Below are positions 8,202 through 19,223 of a stretch of DNA of 64,000 nt, piece by piece. Position 1 is the first letter of the stretch. Each line of letters begins with the position of its first letter. The notes beneath the pieces were generated by a model. It was not told the origin of the DNA. It made no database searches and was given only the letters and a program-made list of their open reading frames with translations. The position numbers and the translations under genes are program-made. This DNA is from Pollutimonas nitritireducens (lineage in GTDB: Bacteria; Pseudomonadota; Gammaproteobacteria; Burkholderiales; Burkholderiaceae_B). The DNA is taken from positions 1 to 64,000 of the forward strand of contig NZ_PDNV01000003.1 of the NCBI RefSeq assembly GCF_002849615.1, given 5' to 3'.

Positions 8202-8798
8202 TCAGTCTTGTTCCAGCGCCCGGCCCAGAAATTCCAGCCGATCTTGACCCCAATAGGATACGCCGCGGTACTCATACCAGGGGGCGCCGAATACCTGCAA
8301 TTCCATGGCATCTTTAGTATGTTGCCGGTATAAATCGGACGCGGATTCGCGTCCGGCATATAAGCCCGAGCCGTCCAGGCCGCATTCATTTCCTATTTCA
8401 ACCAGCGTCTTGGGGTCTGCAATATTTCGCTCCTCGGCCCACACCGCACGCAATAGGGCGCCAGTCAGCTTTAATGCGCCATCATTGTCGCCAGCCCTTA
8501 TGGCCGCCGTCACCATTTTCGCGGCAGGAACATCGTCGACAGGGAAGAATTTCGGATGAATAGTAAGAGGCATGCCCAAGAATTCCGACCAACGCTTCAG
8601 TTCCGTGATGCGATACGCCTGCCGTTGTGGCGGTCGTTTATCGAGGGGCAGTCCGCCGGATACCGGGAAGATGCTGCCCAGGTCCATAGGCTTGGGCAGC
8701 ACGACGGCTTCATGACGCCGGGCCAGATCCAGCAGTCTATCGTGGCCCAGATAGGTCCAAGGCGATTTGGGTGAGAGATAATAATGGATAGTTTTCAT
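8202..8798 (-). CDS. 2-hydroxychromene-2-carboxylate isomerase family protein (DsbA-like)
   Basis: A 198-residue protein of the HCCA-isomerase/kappa GST group of the thioredoxin superfamily. The N-terminal YYLSPKSPWTYLG carries the active-site serine region in place of the CxxC of DsbA; the C-terminal half has the family's APWYEYRGVSYWGQDRLEFL. Known members are glutathione-dependent isomerases in naphthalene breakdown, but there is no aromatic ring-cleavage operon around this one, so the substrate is unknown. It stands alone, 27 bases downstream of the diguanylate cyclase gene on the same strand. Confidence 0.85.
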   Translation of the reverse strand: MKTIHYYLSPKSPWTYLGHDRLLDLARRHEAVVLPKPMDLGSIFPVSGGLPLDKRPPQRQAYRITELKRWSEFLGMPLTIHPKFFPVDDVPAAKMVTAAIRAGDNDGALKLTGALLRAVWAEERNIADPKTLVEIGNECGLDGSGLYAGRESASDLYRQHTKDAMELQVFGAPWYEYRGVSYWGQDRLEFLGRALEQD

Positions 8799-8825
8799 TG
8801 TCGGCCGTCCGTCGGTAGTTGTCTG

Positions 8826-10601
8826 TCAGAAATGTTCGATACGGTTGCGACCCGCCGTCTTGGCCCGATAAAGCGCGGTGTCGCTACGAGACAGGGGGCT
8901 ACTGGCGTCATGATCATCTCCATTCGCGGCTGATATGCCTATGCTTACAGTGAGGCTGATCGTGTAGTCCGCTGTAATCAAAGGCGTTTCCATAAGCCGT
9001 AACTGCACCCGCTCCGCGAAACACCCTGCTTCATCCGATTCGGTACAACGCAGCATGACGGCAAATTCTTCGCCGCCTAACCGACCGGCCACGTCAGTGT
9101 TACGCAATTCAGCGCGCAGAAGGTTTGCAAAATGCCTAAGAGCCAGATCGCCAACGTTATGTCCCCACTTGTCATTGATGGATTTGAAATGATCAAGGTC
9201 GCACATGAGTATAGCGGCCGATTTGCCTTTGTAGCGACGCATTCTTGCCAGTTCCGCTTCCAGTTCAACCATGAAATGACGGCGGTTGGGCAATTGCGTC
9301 AGAAAATCGGTAGATGCAAATATTTGCAGTTCCGACTCTGCACGTTTGCGATCCGTCACGTCGGTAATAAAACCATGCAATGTAGTGCTGCCATCGATCA
9401 TTCGTTGCGGGTGTGCACTACCGTGGCGCCAGCGCAGGCCTTGCTTGGGTAACACCACCCGGTAGTCGAATTGCCAGGGTTCCAGGCGAGCTGCCGACTC
9501 TTCCAGTGAGGAGTGATAGGCGGCCAGGTCTTCGGGATGAATGATTGTGTCCAGAATGTCCGCACTGCTTGCTACCTGTGCCGCATCGATCTCGTATATA
9601 TCCTTGATGCCTGCGCTGGCATAGGAGAAGAAAGTCTTTTTATCCGGGAACCGGCGATACTGGAACACCAGGCCCGGCACTTCATCGGTCAGGCTGGTCA
9701 TCAAGTCGACGGTTTCTTGTAGCGTGTTCGACAACGCGCGCAGTGCGGTGATGTCAGTTGTAGTGCCTATCATACGCAATGGCTTCCCGTCCATATCGCG
9801 GCTGACTACTTTGCCGCGGCTCGATACCCATTTGTAGCTTCCATCTTTGCACCGAAGACGATGCTCTACTTCGTAGCTGGTCGTCTTCAAGTCGAAATGT
9901 GCTTGTATCGTGGCTTGCACATAGGAGAGGTCATCGGGATGGACGCGTTTGTAACTGTCGGTGATCCGATTGCCGATCTCTGAATCGCTATAGCCCAGGA
10001 TTGCCTTCCAGCCGACCGAATAGTGGATTTCGTTCGTCTGGACATTTCGGTCCCATATGCCTATTCCGCTGCCGTCTATGGCCAGTGCCATCCTGTGTGC
10101 GCTCTCGGTCGGCGTTGATGGAGAATGGTATTGCCTGACAACCAGCGTCGCGAGGCGGCCGATATCCTGCAATGCCTCAAATTCGTCGTTATCGAATTGC
10201 CGTGGGCGGTCATGGATCAAACATAAAGTGCCAAGGCGCGCTCCATCGGTGTCCCGCATGGCGCAGATGGCGAAAAAACGGATGAAAGGGCTCTGAATGA
10301 CCAAAGGGTGATGGCGATAACGATTGTCCGCCAAAGTGTCAGGTACTGCCAATGTGGCTTCGTTGTCGGCAAGTTCGGCGATGAGGGCAACGCGTTGCAA
10401 CGATGTCCCGAACGTAGGTCCGCTACAGGAGCGCTGGATGTGGCGGTTACCGTCGAGCAACGTAATGGCGGCCGTTGTGACCCCCATGTGACGACGGGCG
10501 ATTCGGGTAAGGGCATCGTAGCGTTCGTCGGCAGCCTCTGAGTCGAACGGAAGTAGGGTTCGGACTTGGTTGCTTTCATCTGCCATGGTGTTGGAACGCA
10601 T
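8826..10601 (-). CDS. Diguanylate cyclase with GAF and PAS sensor domains
   Basis: A 591-residue signalling enzyme that makes cyclic di-GMP. Order of domains: GAF (about residues 20-165), a first PAS (about 180-300, with the GSYKWVSSRGKVV pattern), a second PAS-like domain (about 315-425) and a C-terminal GGDEF domain. The active site is GGEEF at 509-513. The inhibitory site RxxD is present as RNTD at 500-503, five residues before it, so product inhibition is expected. No membrane segment is visible, so it is a cytoplasmic sensor; the GAF and PAS ligands are unknown. The frame stays open to 10913, inside xth, but family homology starts near MRSNTMADE, so I chose the ATG at 10601 (10586 is an alternative). 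Confidence 0.88.
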   Translation of the reverse strand: MRSNTMADESNQVRTLLPFDSEAADERYDALTRIARRHMGVTTAAITLLDGNRHIQRSCSGPTFGTSLQRVALIAELADNEATLAVPDTLADNRYRHHPLVIQSPFIRFFAICAMRDTDGARLGTLCLIHDRPRQFDNDEFEALQDIGRLATLVVRQYHSPSTPTESAHRMALAIDGSGIGIWDRNVQTNEIHYSVGWKAILGYSDSEIGNRITDSYKRVHPDDLSYVQATIQAHFDLKTTSYEVEHRLRCKDGSYKWVSSRGKVVSRDMDGKPLRMIGTTTDITALRALSNTLQETVDLMTSLTDEVPGLVFQYRRFPDKKTFFSYASAGIKDIYEIDAAQVASSADILDTIIHPEDLAAYHSSLEESAARLEPWQFDYRVVLPKQGLRWRHGSAHPQRMIDGSTTLHGFITDVTDRKRAESELQIFASTDFLTQLPNRRHFMVELEAELARMRRYKGKSAAILMCDLDHFKSINDKWGHNVGDLALRHFANLLRAELRNTDVAGRLGGEEFAVMLRCTESDEAGCFAERVQLRLMETPLITADYTISLTVSIGISAANGDDHDASSPLSRSDTALYRAKTAGRNRIEHF

Positions 10602-10680
10602 GGCAAAATGATACCATCGGTAACCACGTCGTCGATAGTAACGAAAACCCTCGCCATTAGCCAGATGGCCAGCGTGGCAT

Positions 10681-11463
10681 TCAGGCGTTCCAGTTGTATT
10701 CGATGATAAGCGGGGCATGGTCGCTGAATCGGTGCTCTTTATAAATTGACGCCTGTGTCGCCGTCGCTGCGATATCGGGAGTGGCAATCTGGTAGTCGAT
10801 GCGCCAACCGACGTTCTTGGCCCAGGCCTGACCACGGTTGCTCCACCATGTGTAAGCGTCGCCGGTGGCATCCGGATAAAGATGGCGATAGACATCGACC
10901 CAACCCAGTTCATCCAGAACTTTGGTCAGCCATGCGCGTTCCTCGGGCAGAAAGCCGCTGTTTTTCAGATTGCCCTTCCAGTTCTTGAGGTCGATTTCTT
11001 TATGCGCAATATTCCAGTCGCCGCACAGTATGACCTGCCGTCCACATTTGGCCAGGGTCGCAAGGTGGTCGATAAAATGTTCCATGAACGCATATTTGGC
11101 GGACTGGCGATGGTCGCCGCTGGAGCCCGATGGCAAATACAGCGAGATGACCGACAGTTTGTCGTACACCAGTTCCAGGTAGCGGCCCTCGGCATCGATC
11201 TCGGGCACCCCCAGGCCCTCAATGACTTGCAACGGCTGCGTGCGCGCGTACACGCCCACCCCGCTATAGCCCTTCTTTTCGGCATAGTGGAAGTAGCCGT
11301 AATAATCTTGTGGATTCAGCATCTCCACCGTCATGTTGTCGACTTGCGCCTTGAGTTCCTGCATGCAGATGAAGTCTGCATTCTGGCCTGGGATCCATTC
11401 CAGGAAACCCTTGTTGGCGGCCGAACGAATGCCATTGAGATTGGCGGATATCACTCGTAGCAT
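10681..11463 (-). CDS. xth: Exodeoxyribonuclease III
   Basis: A 260-residue AP endonuclease and 3'-to-5' exonuclease used in base-excision repair. Catalytic landmarks of the ExoIII family are in place: metal-binding Glu36 in MQELKAQ, Asp149 and Asn151 in GDWNIAH, and the Asp248-His249 pair in SDHAPL. Length is typical. Upstream of the diguanylate cyclase on the same strand with an 80-base gap, so cotranscription is possible but no functional link is known. Confidence 0.94.
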   Translation of the reverse strand: MLRVISANLNGIRSAANKGFLEWIPGQNADFICMQELKAQVDNMTVEMLNPQDYYGYFHYAEKKGYSGVGVYARTQPLQVIEGLGVPEIDAEGRYLELVYDKLSVISLYLPSGSSGDHRQSAKYAFMEHFIDHLATLAKCGRQVILCGDWNIAHKEIDLKNWKGNLKNSGFLPEERAWLTKVLDELGWVDVYRHLYPDATGDAYTWWSNRGQAWAKNVGWRIDYQIATPDIAATATQASIYKEHRFSDHAPLIIEYNWNA

Positions 11464-11553
11464 TGTAGTACTCTGGAATCTGATGAAGTTGAGACTTTAA
11501 CCTTTTTGCCCGTTGAAGTGGCCGGAAGTCCTGTATCAAGAAACGCTGATGCT

Positions 11554-12360
11554 TCAGGCAGCGGCGTCGAACCGAAAGCTCGAGGCTGTGATTCCAGCAA
11601 ATGCCTGGCTCTCATGATAAATGCAGCTGGCCTTATCATGTTCGGCGGCGCCGACGGCCACCATGAGAGGGATCAGGTGGTCTTCGCGCGGATGAGCAAG
11701 TCGGGCTGATGCTGCGGTTTCCCAGTTTTGCAGCAGTGCCGCACGCTGCTGCGTCGGCGAGGCGAGCAAGGCATGTTGCAGCCATGCGTCGAACTGGGCC
11801 GATGCTGCCGCCCCACCTCCGTAGATTTGCCGCAGATTGTGGTAGCTCAGCCCGCTGCCGATGATCAGTACATCCTCGTCGCGGAGAGGGGAGAGGGCGC
11901 GGCCCAAGGAAAGGTGCAAGGCAGGATCGTATCCGGCGTCGATGGACAGTTGTATCATCGGCACGTCTGCCTGCGGATACATGACGAAGGCTGGCACAAA
12001 AGCGCCGTGATCGTAGCCACGTTGCGTATCGGCGACAACCGGCAAACCGGCGGAAGACAATAATTGCTGTACGCGCCCGGCCAGCTCCGGTGACCCCGGC
12101 GCTGGGTATTGAACCTGGTAGGTGTTCTCTGGAAAGCCGTAGTAGTCATAAATCATCGGCGGCCGCGGATGAGCGGTTATACCGAAGACTCCATGGGTCT
12201 CCCAGTGTGCAGACACCATTAGGATGGCCTTGGGCTTGCGCCCCAGTTGGGCGGGGATGTCGACCAATGACGCAGCAAGAGCCGCATTGCTGGCCTGCAT
12301 CGCCGGAATGTACGGCCACGGTCCCCCGCCGTGCGAAATAAAGTAGACAGGCAATTTCAT
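11554..12360 (-). CDS. DODA-type (LigB-like) extradiol dioxygenase family protein
   Basis: A 268-residue protein of the class III ring-opening dioxygenase family (4,5-DOPA dioxygenase, E. coli YgiD). Probable metal ligands are His10 in ISHGGGPW and His52 in SAHWET, with the conserved DHGAFVP and HPREDHLIPL segments farther on. It should cleave a catechol or similar substrate using Fe2+ or another divalent metal; the natural substrate is unknown. An ATG four codons upstream is possible. It lies 53 bases downstream of a DoxX gene and forms a unit with it opposite a LysR regulator. Confidence 0.88.
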   Translation of the reverse strand: MKLPVYFISHGGGPWPYIPAMQASNAALAASLVDIPAQLGRKPKAILMVSAHWETHGVFGITAHPRPPMIYDYYGFPENTYQVQYPAPGSPELAGRVQQLLSSAGLPVVADTQRGYDHGAFVPAFVMYPQADVPMIQLSIDAGYDPALHLSLGRALSPLRDEDVLIIGSGLSYHNLRQIYGGGAAASAQFDAWLQHALLASPTQQRAALLQNWETAASARLAHPREDHLIPLMVAVGAAEHDKASCIYHESQAFAGITASSFRFDAAA

Positions 12361-12413
12361 AGTGATATCCATAAGTCCGGCCTGGCGGCCGGATTAGTGG
12401 TGGAGGCGCCGGA

Positions 12414-12821
12414 TTAATGCGAATTTCTGCGCATGGCGTCTATGCTCCATGGACCTGCACCGGCAACGGCGATGTATAGGAAGATGAAACTGAACAAGAC
12501 AGCTGCCTCGCCGCCATTCATAGCGGGAAAAAACAAATTGCCATTCGTGGCGACATGGCCAATGAAGTAGGCGGCTGCCGTAAAGCCGGATGCAATAAAT
12601 GCAGCGCCGCGAGTGAACAGTCCGATGATCAACAGTACGCCTGCGATCAACTCAATCAGTCCTGCAACACCCATCATCGAGAATATCTGCAGGTTGTCAA
12701 TGGCCGGCCCGGGAAAGCCAAAGAACTTGGAAGTGCCGTGCCATAGCAGGCAATAACCGCTGACTATGCGCAGAATACTAAGTACGCGAGGGGTCCAGAT
12801 TGTGCAAGAATTGGTCGTCAT
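12414..12821 (-). CDS. DoxX family membrane protein
   Basis: A 135-residue integral membrane protein with four hydrophobic segments and the DoxX pattern (RIVSGYCLLWHGTSKFFGFPG, then LIELIAGVLLIIGLFTRGAAF). DoxX proteins are linked to quinone and thiol redox chemistry in several bacteria, but the activity is not established. First gene of a two-gene unit with the DODA-type dioxygenase, and divergent from the LysR gene, which probably controls it. Confidence 0.88.
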   Translation of the reverse strand: MTTNSCTIWTPRVLSILRIVSGYCLLWHGTSKFFGFPGPAIDNLQIFSMMGVAGLIELIAGVLLIIGLFTRGAAFIASGFTAAAYFIGHVATNGNLFFPAMNGGEAAVLFSFIFLYIAVAGAGPWSIDAMRRNSH

Positions 12822-12939
12822 AATGGTCCAGTAAGTATGTTGGTGAGTACGTCAATGATCTATCGCAACAAAGTTTAATAGAATAGCAAAAAGAAATATA
12901 CGCAGGATTTATTAACGATTCATTTCCATATGGGAAACA

Positions 12940-13830
12940 ATGGACACCTTGCTGAGCCTTAGGGTATTTTGTGAAATAGCGGATGCCGGCAGCTTTGTGG
13001 GCGCGGCTGACCGGCTTTCGCTTTCCGCGCCTATGGTCAGCAAGCATCTGGCTCATTTGGAACGCGAGCTCGGTGTGCGCTTGCTCAATCGTACGAGCCG
13101 CCGCGTCAGCCTGACCGAGGCTGGCTCCCTGTACTTAGAGCAATGCCGCAGCGCATTGGAAATGCTGGAACTTGCTGCGGCCACGATAGGCAGCAGCGTG
13201 GAGGCGCCGCGGGGCAATCTGAAAATCACCGCGCCCGTGTGGTTTGCGAATCCACGTGTGGTGGGTGTGCTTGCTGCCTATCAGAAACGGTATCCAGACG
13301 TCATACTTGATTTGCGGTTTTCCAATCGTAAAGTGGATTTGGCTGCCGAAGGGTATGACCTGGCATTGCGTGTCACGCGGGATCCATCACCGCATCTGAT
13401 AGTACGCAAGATTTGTGCAATCCATTTTTATCTGGTGGCTACGCCGGGCTATTTCGATAGCTTCGGCGTGCCGGAGACCATCTCCGCCCTTGCCAACTAC
13501 GGAGGTATCCTGCCCAGTTATTTGGGTTCGGAAGGCTTCGAGTTTGACGGCCCTAAGGGGAAAGTGTTGATTCGGTTGAATCCGGTGATGAGGTCTGACG
13601 ACTCCACGTATTCGTACCATGCTGTTCGCGCGGGCGTCGGCATCGGGTATATGCCGGGCTGGTTGGTGGACGATGACTTGGCGGCGGGGCACCTGATTCA
13701 GGTGCTGCCGCAATATCACCAGGCTCCCCGCGAACTGTACGCCACGTACACCAGCCGCAAATACCTTACGCCTAAGGTGCGGACTTTCATCGATTTCGTC
13801 ACCGAAGCACTGGGCGATCCCCGGTTATGA
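12940..13830 (+). CDS. LysR family transcriptional regulator
   Basis: A 296-residue LysR-type regulator. The N-terminal winged helix-turn-helix occupies about residues 1-60 (FVGAADRLSLSAPMVSKHLAHLERELGVRLLNRTSRR), followed by the substrate-binding domain, with the CrgA-like region from about residue 90. It is transcribed away from doxX/DODA across a 118-base gap, the usual LysR arrangement for control of the neighbour. TTTCC-N5-GGAAA just before its start (12925-12939) is a possible autoregulatory site. Confidence 0.9.
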   Translation: MDTLLSLRVFCEIADAGSFVGAADRLSLSAPMVSKHLAHLERELGVRLLNRTSRRVSLTEAGSLYLEQCRSALEMLELAAATIGSSVEAPRGNLKITAPVWFANPRVVGVLAAYQKRYPDVILDLRFSNRKVDLAAEGYDLALRVTRDPSPHLIVRKICAIHFYLVATPGYFDSFGVPETISALANYGGILPSYLGSEGFEFDGPKGKVLIRLNPVMRSDDSTYSYHAVRAGVGIGYMPGWLVDDDLAAGHLIQVLPQYHQAPRELYATYTSRKYLTPKVRTFIDFVTEALGDPRL

Positions 13831-13864
13831 CCGATAATATCGGTTTTCCGATATCCGCAAGATT

Positions 13865-14536
13865 ATGATCCAACCTTCTTATCGCACTGATTTTGTGCGT
13901 TTTTCCCTGGAACAAGGCGTTTTGAAGTTTGGCCAATTCAAAGTCAAGTCAGGACGAATAAGCCCCTATTTCTTCAATGCCGGATTGTTCAATACAGGCC
14001 TTTCCGTGGGCAGCCTTGCCCAGTTCTACGCGCAGGCCCTCGTAGCGTCGGATGTCGGTTTCGACATGCTGTTTGGCCCCGCTTATAAAGGGATACCGTT
14101 GGCGACCGCAACTGCCGTGGCGCTGGCCAATCATCCCGGAATGGGCGGGCGCGACGTACCCTTTGCGTTCAATCGCAAAGAGGTGAAGGATCACGGCGAA
14201 GGCGGAATCCTGGTAGGAGCACCCTTGCAAGGCAAGGTCGTGATCATCGACGATGTCATCACAGCCGGCACGTCCGTGCGGGAATCGGTGGAAATCATTC
14301 GTAAGGCAGGCGCGCAGCCTGCCGCTGTGCTGATTGCGTTGGATCGCATGGAGCGCGCGGGTCCTGACGATGCCTTGTCGGCACACTCGGCGGTACAGGA
14401 CGTGGCGCGCACCTATGGGATTCCGGTGGTCAGCATCGCCTCATTGACCGATATCATGGCACTATTGGAAAACGATAGCCGCCTTGCCGAACACCGCGAC
14501 GCGGTAACAGCATACAGGGCCCGGTACGGCGTTTAA
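13865..14536 (+). CDS. pyrE: Orotate phosphoribosyltransferase
   Basis: It transfers phosphoribose from PRPP to orotate in pyrimidine synthesis, in the cytoplasm. The 223-residue chain has the PRPP-binding motif [12 protein letters not shown] and the PyrE-specific FKLKSGR-like [14 protein letters not shown] near residue 25, plus [13 protein letters not shown]. Length is that of proteobacterial PyrE. A terminator follows immediately, before the convergent gatB. Confidence 0.95.
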   Translation: MIQPSYRTDFVRFSLEQGVLKFGQFKVKSGRISPYFFNAGLFNTGLSVGSLAQFYAQALVASDVGFDMLFGPAYKGIPLATATAVALANHPGMGGRDVPFAFNRKEVKDHGEGGILVGAPLQGKVVIIDDVITAGTSVRESVEIIRKAGAQPAAVLIALDRMERAGPDDALSAHSAVQDVARTYGIPVVSIASLTDIMALLENDSRLAEHRDAVTAYRARYGV

Positions 14537-14545
14537 GCAAGAGGA

Positions 14546-14588
14546 TGCGCCAGGCGGCCTGATGGCCCAAAACCTGGCGTCATTTTTA
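14546..14588 (+). terminator. Rho-independent terminator of pyrE
   Basis: CGCCAGG pairs with CCTGGCG around an inner GGCC-TGAT-GGCC hairpin, and the structure is followed by TCATTTTT. It lies ten bases after the pyrE stop and overlaps the last codon of gatB on the other strand. Confidence 0.7.
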
Positions 14589-16040
14589 CCTCAGCTTTTC
14601 CTTGAGCATGTCATTGACCTGCTGCGGGTTGGCTTTGCCCTTGGCTGCTTTCATGACCTGTCCGACCAGGGAGTTGAAGGCTTTTTGCTTGCCGGCCCGG
14701 TACTCTTCAACGGTGGCTGGATTCGCTGCCAGAACGTCATCGATCATCGTCCCGATGGCGCCACTGTCGCTGATTTGCTTCAGTCCCCGGGCTTCGATGA
14801 TCGCGTCTGGATCGCCGCCGTTTTCGCCCGACCACATAGCGGCGAAGACATCGCGCGCCATTTTGTTTGAAATGGTGCCATCTGCAATGCGCGCAAGCAG
14901 CGCCGCCATCGCGGCGGGCTTAATGTGGCTTTGATCGATGTCGATCTCATCGCGGTTGAGGGCTGCGGAGAGTTCTCCGAGTACCCAGTTGGCGGCGAGC
15001 TTGGCTTGACCGTCTGGCAGCTTGCCTGCCAACTCTTCGAAATAGGTCGCGCTGGCCCGGCTTGTGGTGAGCTGGGCGGCGTCGTATGAACTGAGACCCA
15101 GCTCCTGTTCAAAACGTAGACGCTTCTGGGCAGGAAGCTCTGGCATGGCGTCCCTGACACGGGCTATCCAATCGGGTGCAATCACCAATGGTGGCAGATC
15201 GGGGTCCGGGAAATAGCGGTAGTCGTGAGCGTCTTCCTTGCTTCGCATACTGCGTGTTTCGTCACGCTCGGAGTCGTACAGGCGGGTCTCTTGCACCACC
15301 TTGCCGCCATCTTCGATAAGTTCGATCTGGCGGCGGACTTCATACTGAATGGCCCGTTCCAGGAAACGGAAGGAGTTGACGTTCTTGACTTCGCTGCGCG
15401 TTCCCAGTTCGTTCTGGCCTTTCGGACGCACCGATACGTTGGCGTCAATGCGGAACGAGCCTTCTTGCATGTTGCCGTCGCAAATGCCCAGCCAGACCAC
15501 CAGGCCATGGAGCGCGCGAGCGTAGGCCACGGCCTCGGCGGCCGAGCGCATTTCGGGTTCGGAGACGATCTCGAGGAGCGGCGTGCCGGCCCTGTTCAGA
15601 TCGATGCCGGTGGACGACTCACCATGGGGGCCCGTGAAATTCTCGTGCAGCGATTTTCCCGCATCTTCTTCAAGATGGGCGCGCGTCAGATTGACGGTTT
15701 TCTCTTCTTCACCGACAAAGAAACTGATCGTCCCGCCTTGCACCACCGGAATCTCGAACTGACTGATTTGGTAATTCTTAGGAAGATCGGGATAGAAATA
15801 ATTCTTGCGGGCAAATATTGAGCGGGGTTCGATGTTTGCACCGACTGCAAGGCCGAACTGGATCGCGCGTTCGACGGCGCCTTTGTTCATGACCGGCAGA
15901 CTGCCCGGCAGCGCCATATCGACTTCATTGGCCTGAGTGTTGGGAGCCGCCCCGAATTCGGTGGTGCTGTTAGAAAAAATCTTGGATTGGGTGGAAAGCT
16001 GCGTATGCGTTTCCAGCCCGATGACGATTTCCCATTCCAT
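14586..16040 (-). CDS. gatB: Asp-tRNA(Asn)/Glu-tRNA(Gln) amidotransferase subunit B
   Basis: GatB is the tRNA-binding and kinase subunit of the GatCAB complex, which converts misacylated Glu-tRNA(Gln), Asp-tRNA(Asn) or both into the correct amide. The 484-residue chain begins with the family signature [11 protein letters not shown] and has the cradle-domain block ITVRPLHLEEDAG-like [14 protein letters not shown]. The C-terminal YqeY-like tail (from about residue 390) ends in [11 protein letters not shown]. Its ATG overlaps the last base of the gatA stop codon, so the subunits are made from one gatC-gatA-gatB message. Confidence 0.97.
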   Translation of the reverse strand: MEWEIVIGLETHTQLSTQSKIFSNSTTEFGAAPNTQANEVDMALPGSLPVMNKGAVERAIQFGLAVGANIEPRSIFARKNYFYPDLPKNYQISQFEIPVVQGGTISFFVGEEEKTVNLTRAHLEEDAGKSLHENFTGPHGESSTGIDLNRAGTPLLEIVSEPEMRSAAEAVAYARALHGLVVWLGICDGNMQEGSFRIDANVSVRPKGQNELGTRSEVKNVNSFRFLERAIQYEVRRQIELIEDGGKVVQETRLYDSERDETRSMRSKEDAHDYRYFPDPDLPPLVIAPDWIARVRDAMPELPAQKRLRFEQELGLSSYDAAQLTTSRASATYFEELAGKLPDGQAKLAANWVLGELSAALNRDEIDIDQSHIKPAAMAALLARIADGTISNKMARDVFAAMWSGENGGDPDAIIEARGLKQISDSGAIGTMIDDVLAANPATVEEYRAGKQKAFNSLVGQVMKAAKGKANPQQVNDMLKEKLR

Positions 16041-17572
16041 TATGCTTGTCCTGGTTTGCGTTGGTGCCAGTCGGTAACTTGCTGGAAGCGGTCGGCAATG
16101 GCCAGAAGCTGACCTTCCCTGAAATAGTTGCCGATAATTTGCAGCCCGATCGGCAGGGGGCGTTGTGGGCTGCCGAAGCCGCAGGGAATGGACATGGCCG
16201 GCAGGCCGGCCAGGCTGACGCCCAGAGTGTAGACATCGGCCAGCCAGTCTGCGGTGGGATCTTCCTTGTTGTCGCCGATATGCCGAGCTACGCTCGGAGT
16301 CACCGGCCCCATGATGACGTCGCAGTGATCGGCGAAGGCCTGCTGGAAATCATTGGCGATCATGCGGCGCACCCGTTGTGCCTGCAGATAATAGGCGTCG
16401 TAATAGCCATGGGACAGTACATAGGTGCCAACCATGATCCGGCGCAGAACTTCGGGCCCGAAGCCTTCAGTGCGCGAGCGGCTGGTCATCTCGGCCAGGT
16501 CGCGGTATTGCTCTGCACGGTGGCCATAGCGAACCCCGTCGTAGCGTGACAGATTGCTTGACGCCTCGGCAGGCGCGATGACGTAATAGGTGGGTATGGA
16601 TAATGCCGTGCGCGGCAGCGATATGCTGACGCGGCGGGCCCCGAGGGACTCAAAGGTCTTGACTGCCGCTTCCACTGCGGCTGCCACGTCCGCTGCCAGG
16701 CCACCATTCAAGAACTCCGTGGGCACGCCTATGCGCAAGCCTTTCAGAGGTTGGTCGCCAGCGGCCTGTTGGTCGTTCACGACCGCGTCGAAGTCGCCGC
16801 GGATGCGTCCCGGCTCGTTGGCCGCGCCGTCACAGATTTCGAGGCTGGTCGAATCACGCGGATCGAACCCGCTCATGGTGTCAAGCAGATCGAGCAGGTC
16901 TCTGGCATGGCGAGCGATAGGGCCGGCCTGGTCCAGGCTGGATCCGTAGGCAATCATGCCGTAGCGGGAAATCGTACCGTATGTGGGCTTGATGCCGCTC
17001 ACACCGCACAAGGCCGCCGGTTGACGCACCGACCCGCCCGTGTCGGTGCCGGTGGCAGCCATGACCAGGCTTGCGGCGACCGCCGCTGCCGAACCGCCTG
17101 ACGAGCCGCCTGGAACGGCTGTGGCGTCCCAGGGATTCCTGACGACACCGAATGCCGAGTTTTCGTTGCCGGAACCCATGGCGAATTCATCGCAATTCAG
17201 TTTGCCCAGCGAGACTGCGCCGGCAGCCTGAAGCTTGCTTACGACGGTTGCATCGAACGGGCTGACATAGGTCGCCAGCATCTTGCTGGCAGCCGTAGTA
17301 CGCCAATGTTGCGTGACGAATACGTCTTTGTGGGCGATGGGTATGCCGGTAAGGGCGGTGCTTTTTCCTGTCGCAAGCAGCCTGTCAGCCGTATCGGCCT
17401 GCGCAAGGGTCAGATCACGATCCAGGTGTAGAAATGCATTCAGATCGCTACGACGTTGAGCGGCATCGAGCGCGCTAATAGCCAGTTCGCGAGCACTCAG
17501 CTTGCGCGCCTGCAAGGCGCTGCGCAAGGACGCAATACTATCGAATTCGGAGTGCAGAGGTGTACTTGACAT
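16040..17572 (-). CDS. gatA: Asp-tRNA(Asn)/Glu-tRNA(Gln) amidotransferase subunit A
   Basis: GatA is the glutaminase subunit of GatCAB and supplies ammonia to GatB. The 510-residue chain shows the amidase signature: catalytic lysine in PIAHKDVF, and the serine pair in [14 protein letters not shown] followed by [12 protein letters not shown]. Family length. Middle gene of gatC-gatA-gatB, three bases after gatC. Confidence 0.97.
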   Translation of the reverse strand: MSSTPLHSEFDSIASLRSALQARKLSARELAISALDAAQRRSDLNAFLHLDRDLTLAQADTADRLLATGKSTALTGIPIAHKDVFVTQHWRTTAASKMLATYVSPFDATVVSKLQAAGAVSLGKLNCDEFAMGSGNENSAFGVVRNPWDATAVPGGSSGGSAAAVAASLVMAATGTDTGGSVRQPAALCGVSGIKPTYGTISRYGMIAYGSSLDQAGPIARHARDLLDLLDTMSGFDPRDSTSLEICDGAANEPGRIRGDFDAVVNDQQAAGDQPLKGLRIGVPTEFLNGGLAADVAAAVEAAVKTFESLGARRVSISLPRTALSIPTYYVIAPAEASSNLSRYDGVRYGHRAEQYRDLAEMTSRSRTEGFGPEVLRRIMVGTYVLSHGYYDAYYLQAQRVRRMIANDFQQAFADHCDVIMGPVTPSVARHIGDNKEDPTADWLADVYTLGVSLAGLPAMSIPCGFGSPQRPLPIGLQIIGNYFREGQLLAIADRFQQVTDWHQRKPGQA

Positions 17573-17575
17573 TTT

Positions 17576-17884
17576 TTACTCGATTACCGTAGGCACCAGG
17601 AACAGGCCGTCTTCTTCCGCTGGCGAATTCACCATCAGTGCCTGACGCTGGGCGAGCGTATTGGTTGGCGCTGCGACGTCGGGACGCAGGCGCAACATAA
17701 TATCCTGGTGTGCGGATAGGGGGTGCGCCATGGGTACGACATCGGTGGTGTCGACCGCCTGCAATTGTTCGATCAAGCCTAGCATTTCGTCCAGATCGGC
17801 CTGGGCATGTGCAACGTCGTTTGGTGAAAGCTGGATACGTGCCAGCCGCGCTATACGCGCTACATCTTGCTGAGTAATTGACAT
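17576..17884 (-). CDS. gatC: Asp-tRNA(Asn)/Glu-tRNA(Gln) amidotransferase subunit C
   Basis: The 102-residue GatC stabilises the GatA-GatB complex. It has the family's N-terminal VARIARLARIQL, the central LIEQLQAVDTTDVVPMAHP, and the LRPDVAAP motif. First gene of the amidotransferase operon, divergent from mreB across 225 bases that should hold both promoters; I could not place a confident -35/-10 pair there. Confidence 0.95.
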   Translation of the reverse strand: MSITQQDVARIARLARIQLSPNDVAHAQADLDEMLGLIEQLQAVDTTDVVPMAHPLSAHQDIMLRLRPDVAAPTNTLAQRQALMVNSPAEEDGLFLVPTVIE

Positions 17885-18103
17885 GAATTTCTTAATGAGA
17901 GAGCCGGCGCCGGAATGATTGTATTAACTTGCAACAGCTACGGAGACCGACTGGTTACAGAACATAATATGCTGTTATTCGACCTTAACGAGGGTCAATT
18001 ATAAGTTATCATTGTCGGTTTAATTCGTTGGCCAACTTATGGCATTTCGCATCCGCGGAACAAACGTGCGAATTATCTGTTTTTTCAATCTTGATTTCAC
18101 TGA

Positions 18104-19153
<1,050 letters not shown>

Positions 19154-19223
19154 GCTCGTACAGTAAAGATCCCTGTGCCTCTTGGTGTGCGCTGGGCAGA
19201 TCAAGGCGCTTTGCGATTATCCC

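Noticed and set aside
10602-10913. N-terminal extension of the diguanylate cyclase
   Set aside because: The extra 104 residues run through the end of xth and lack domain similarity or a ribosome-binding site.
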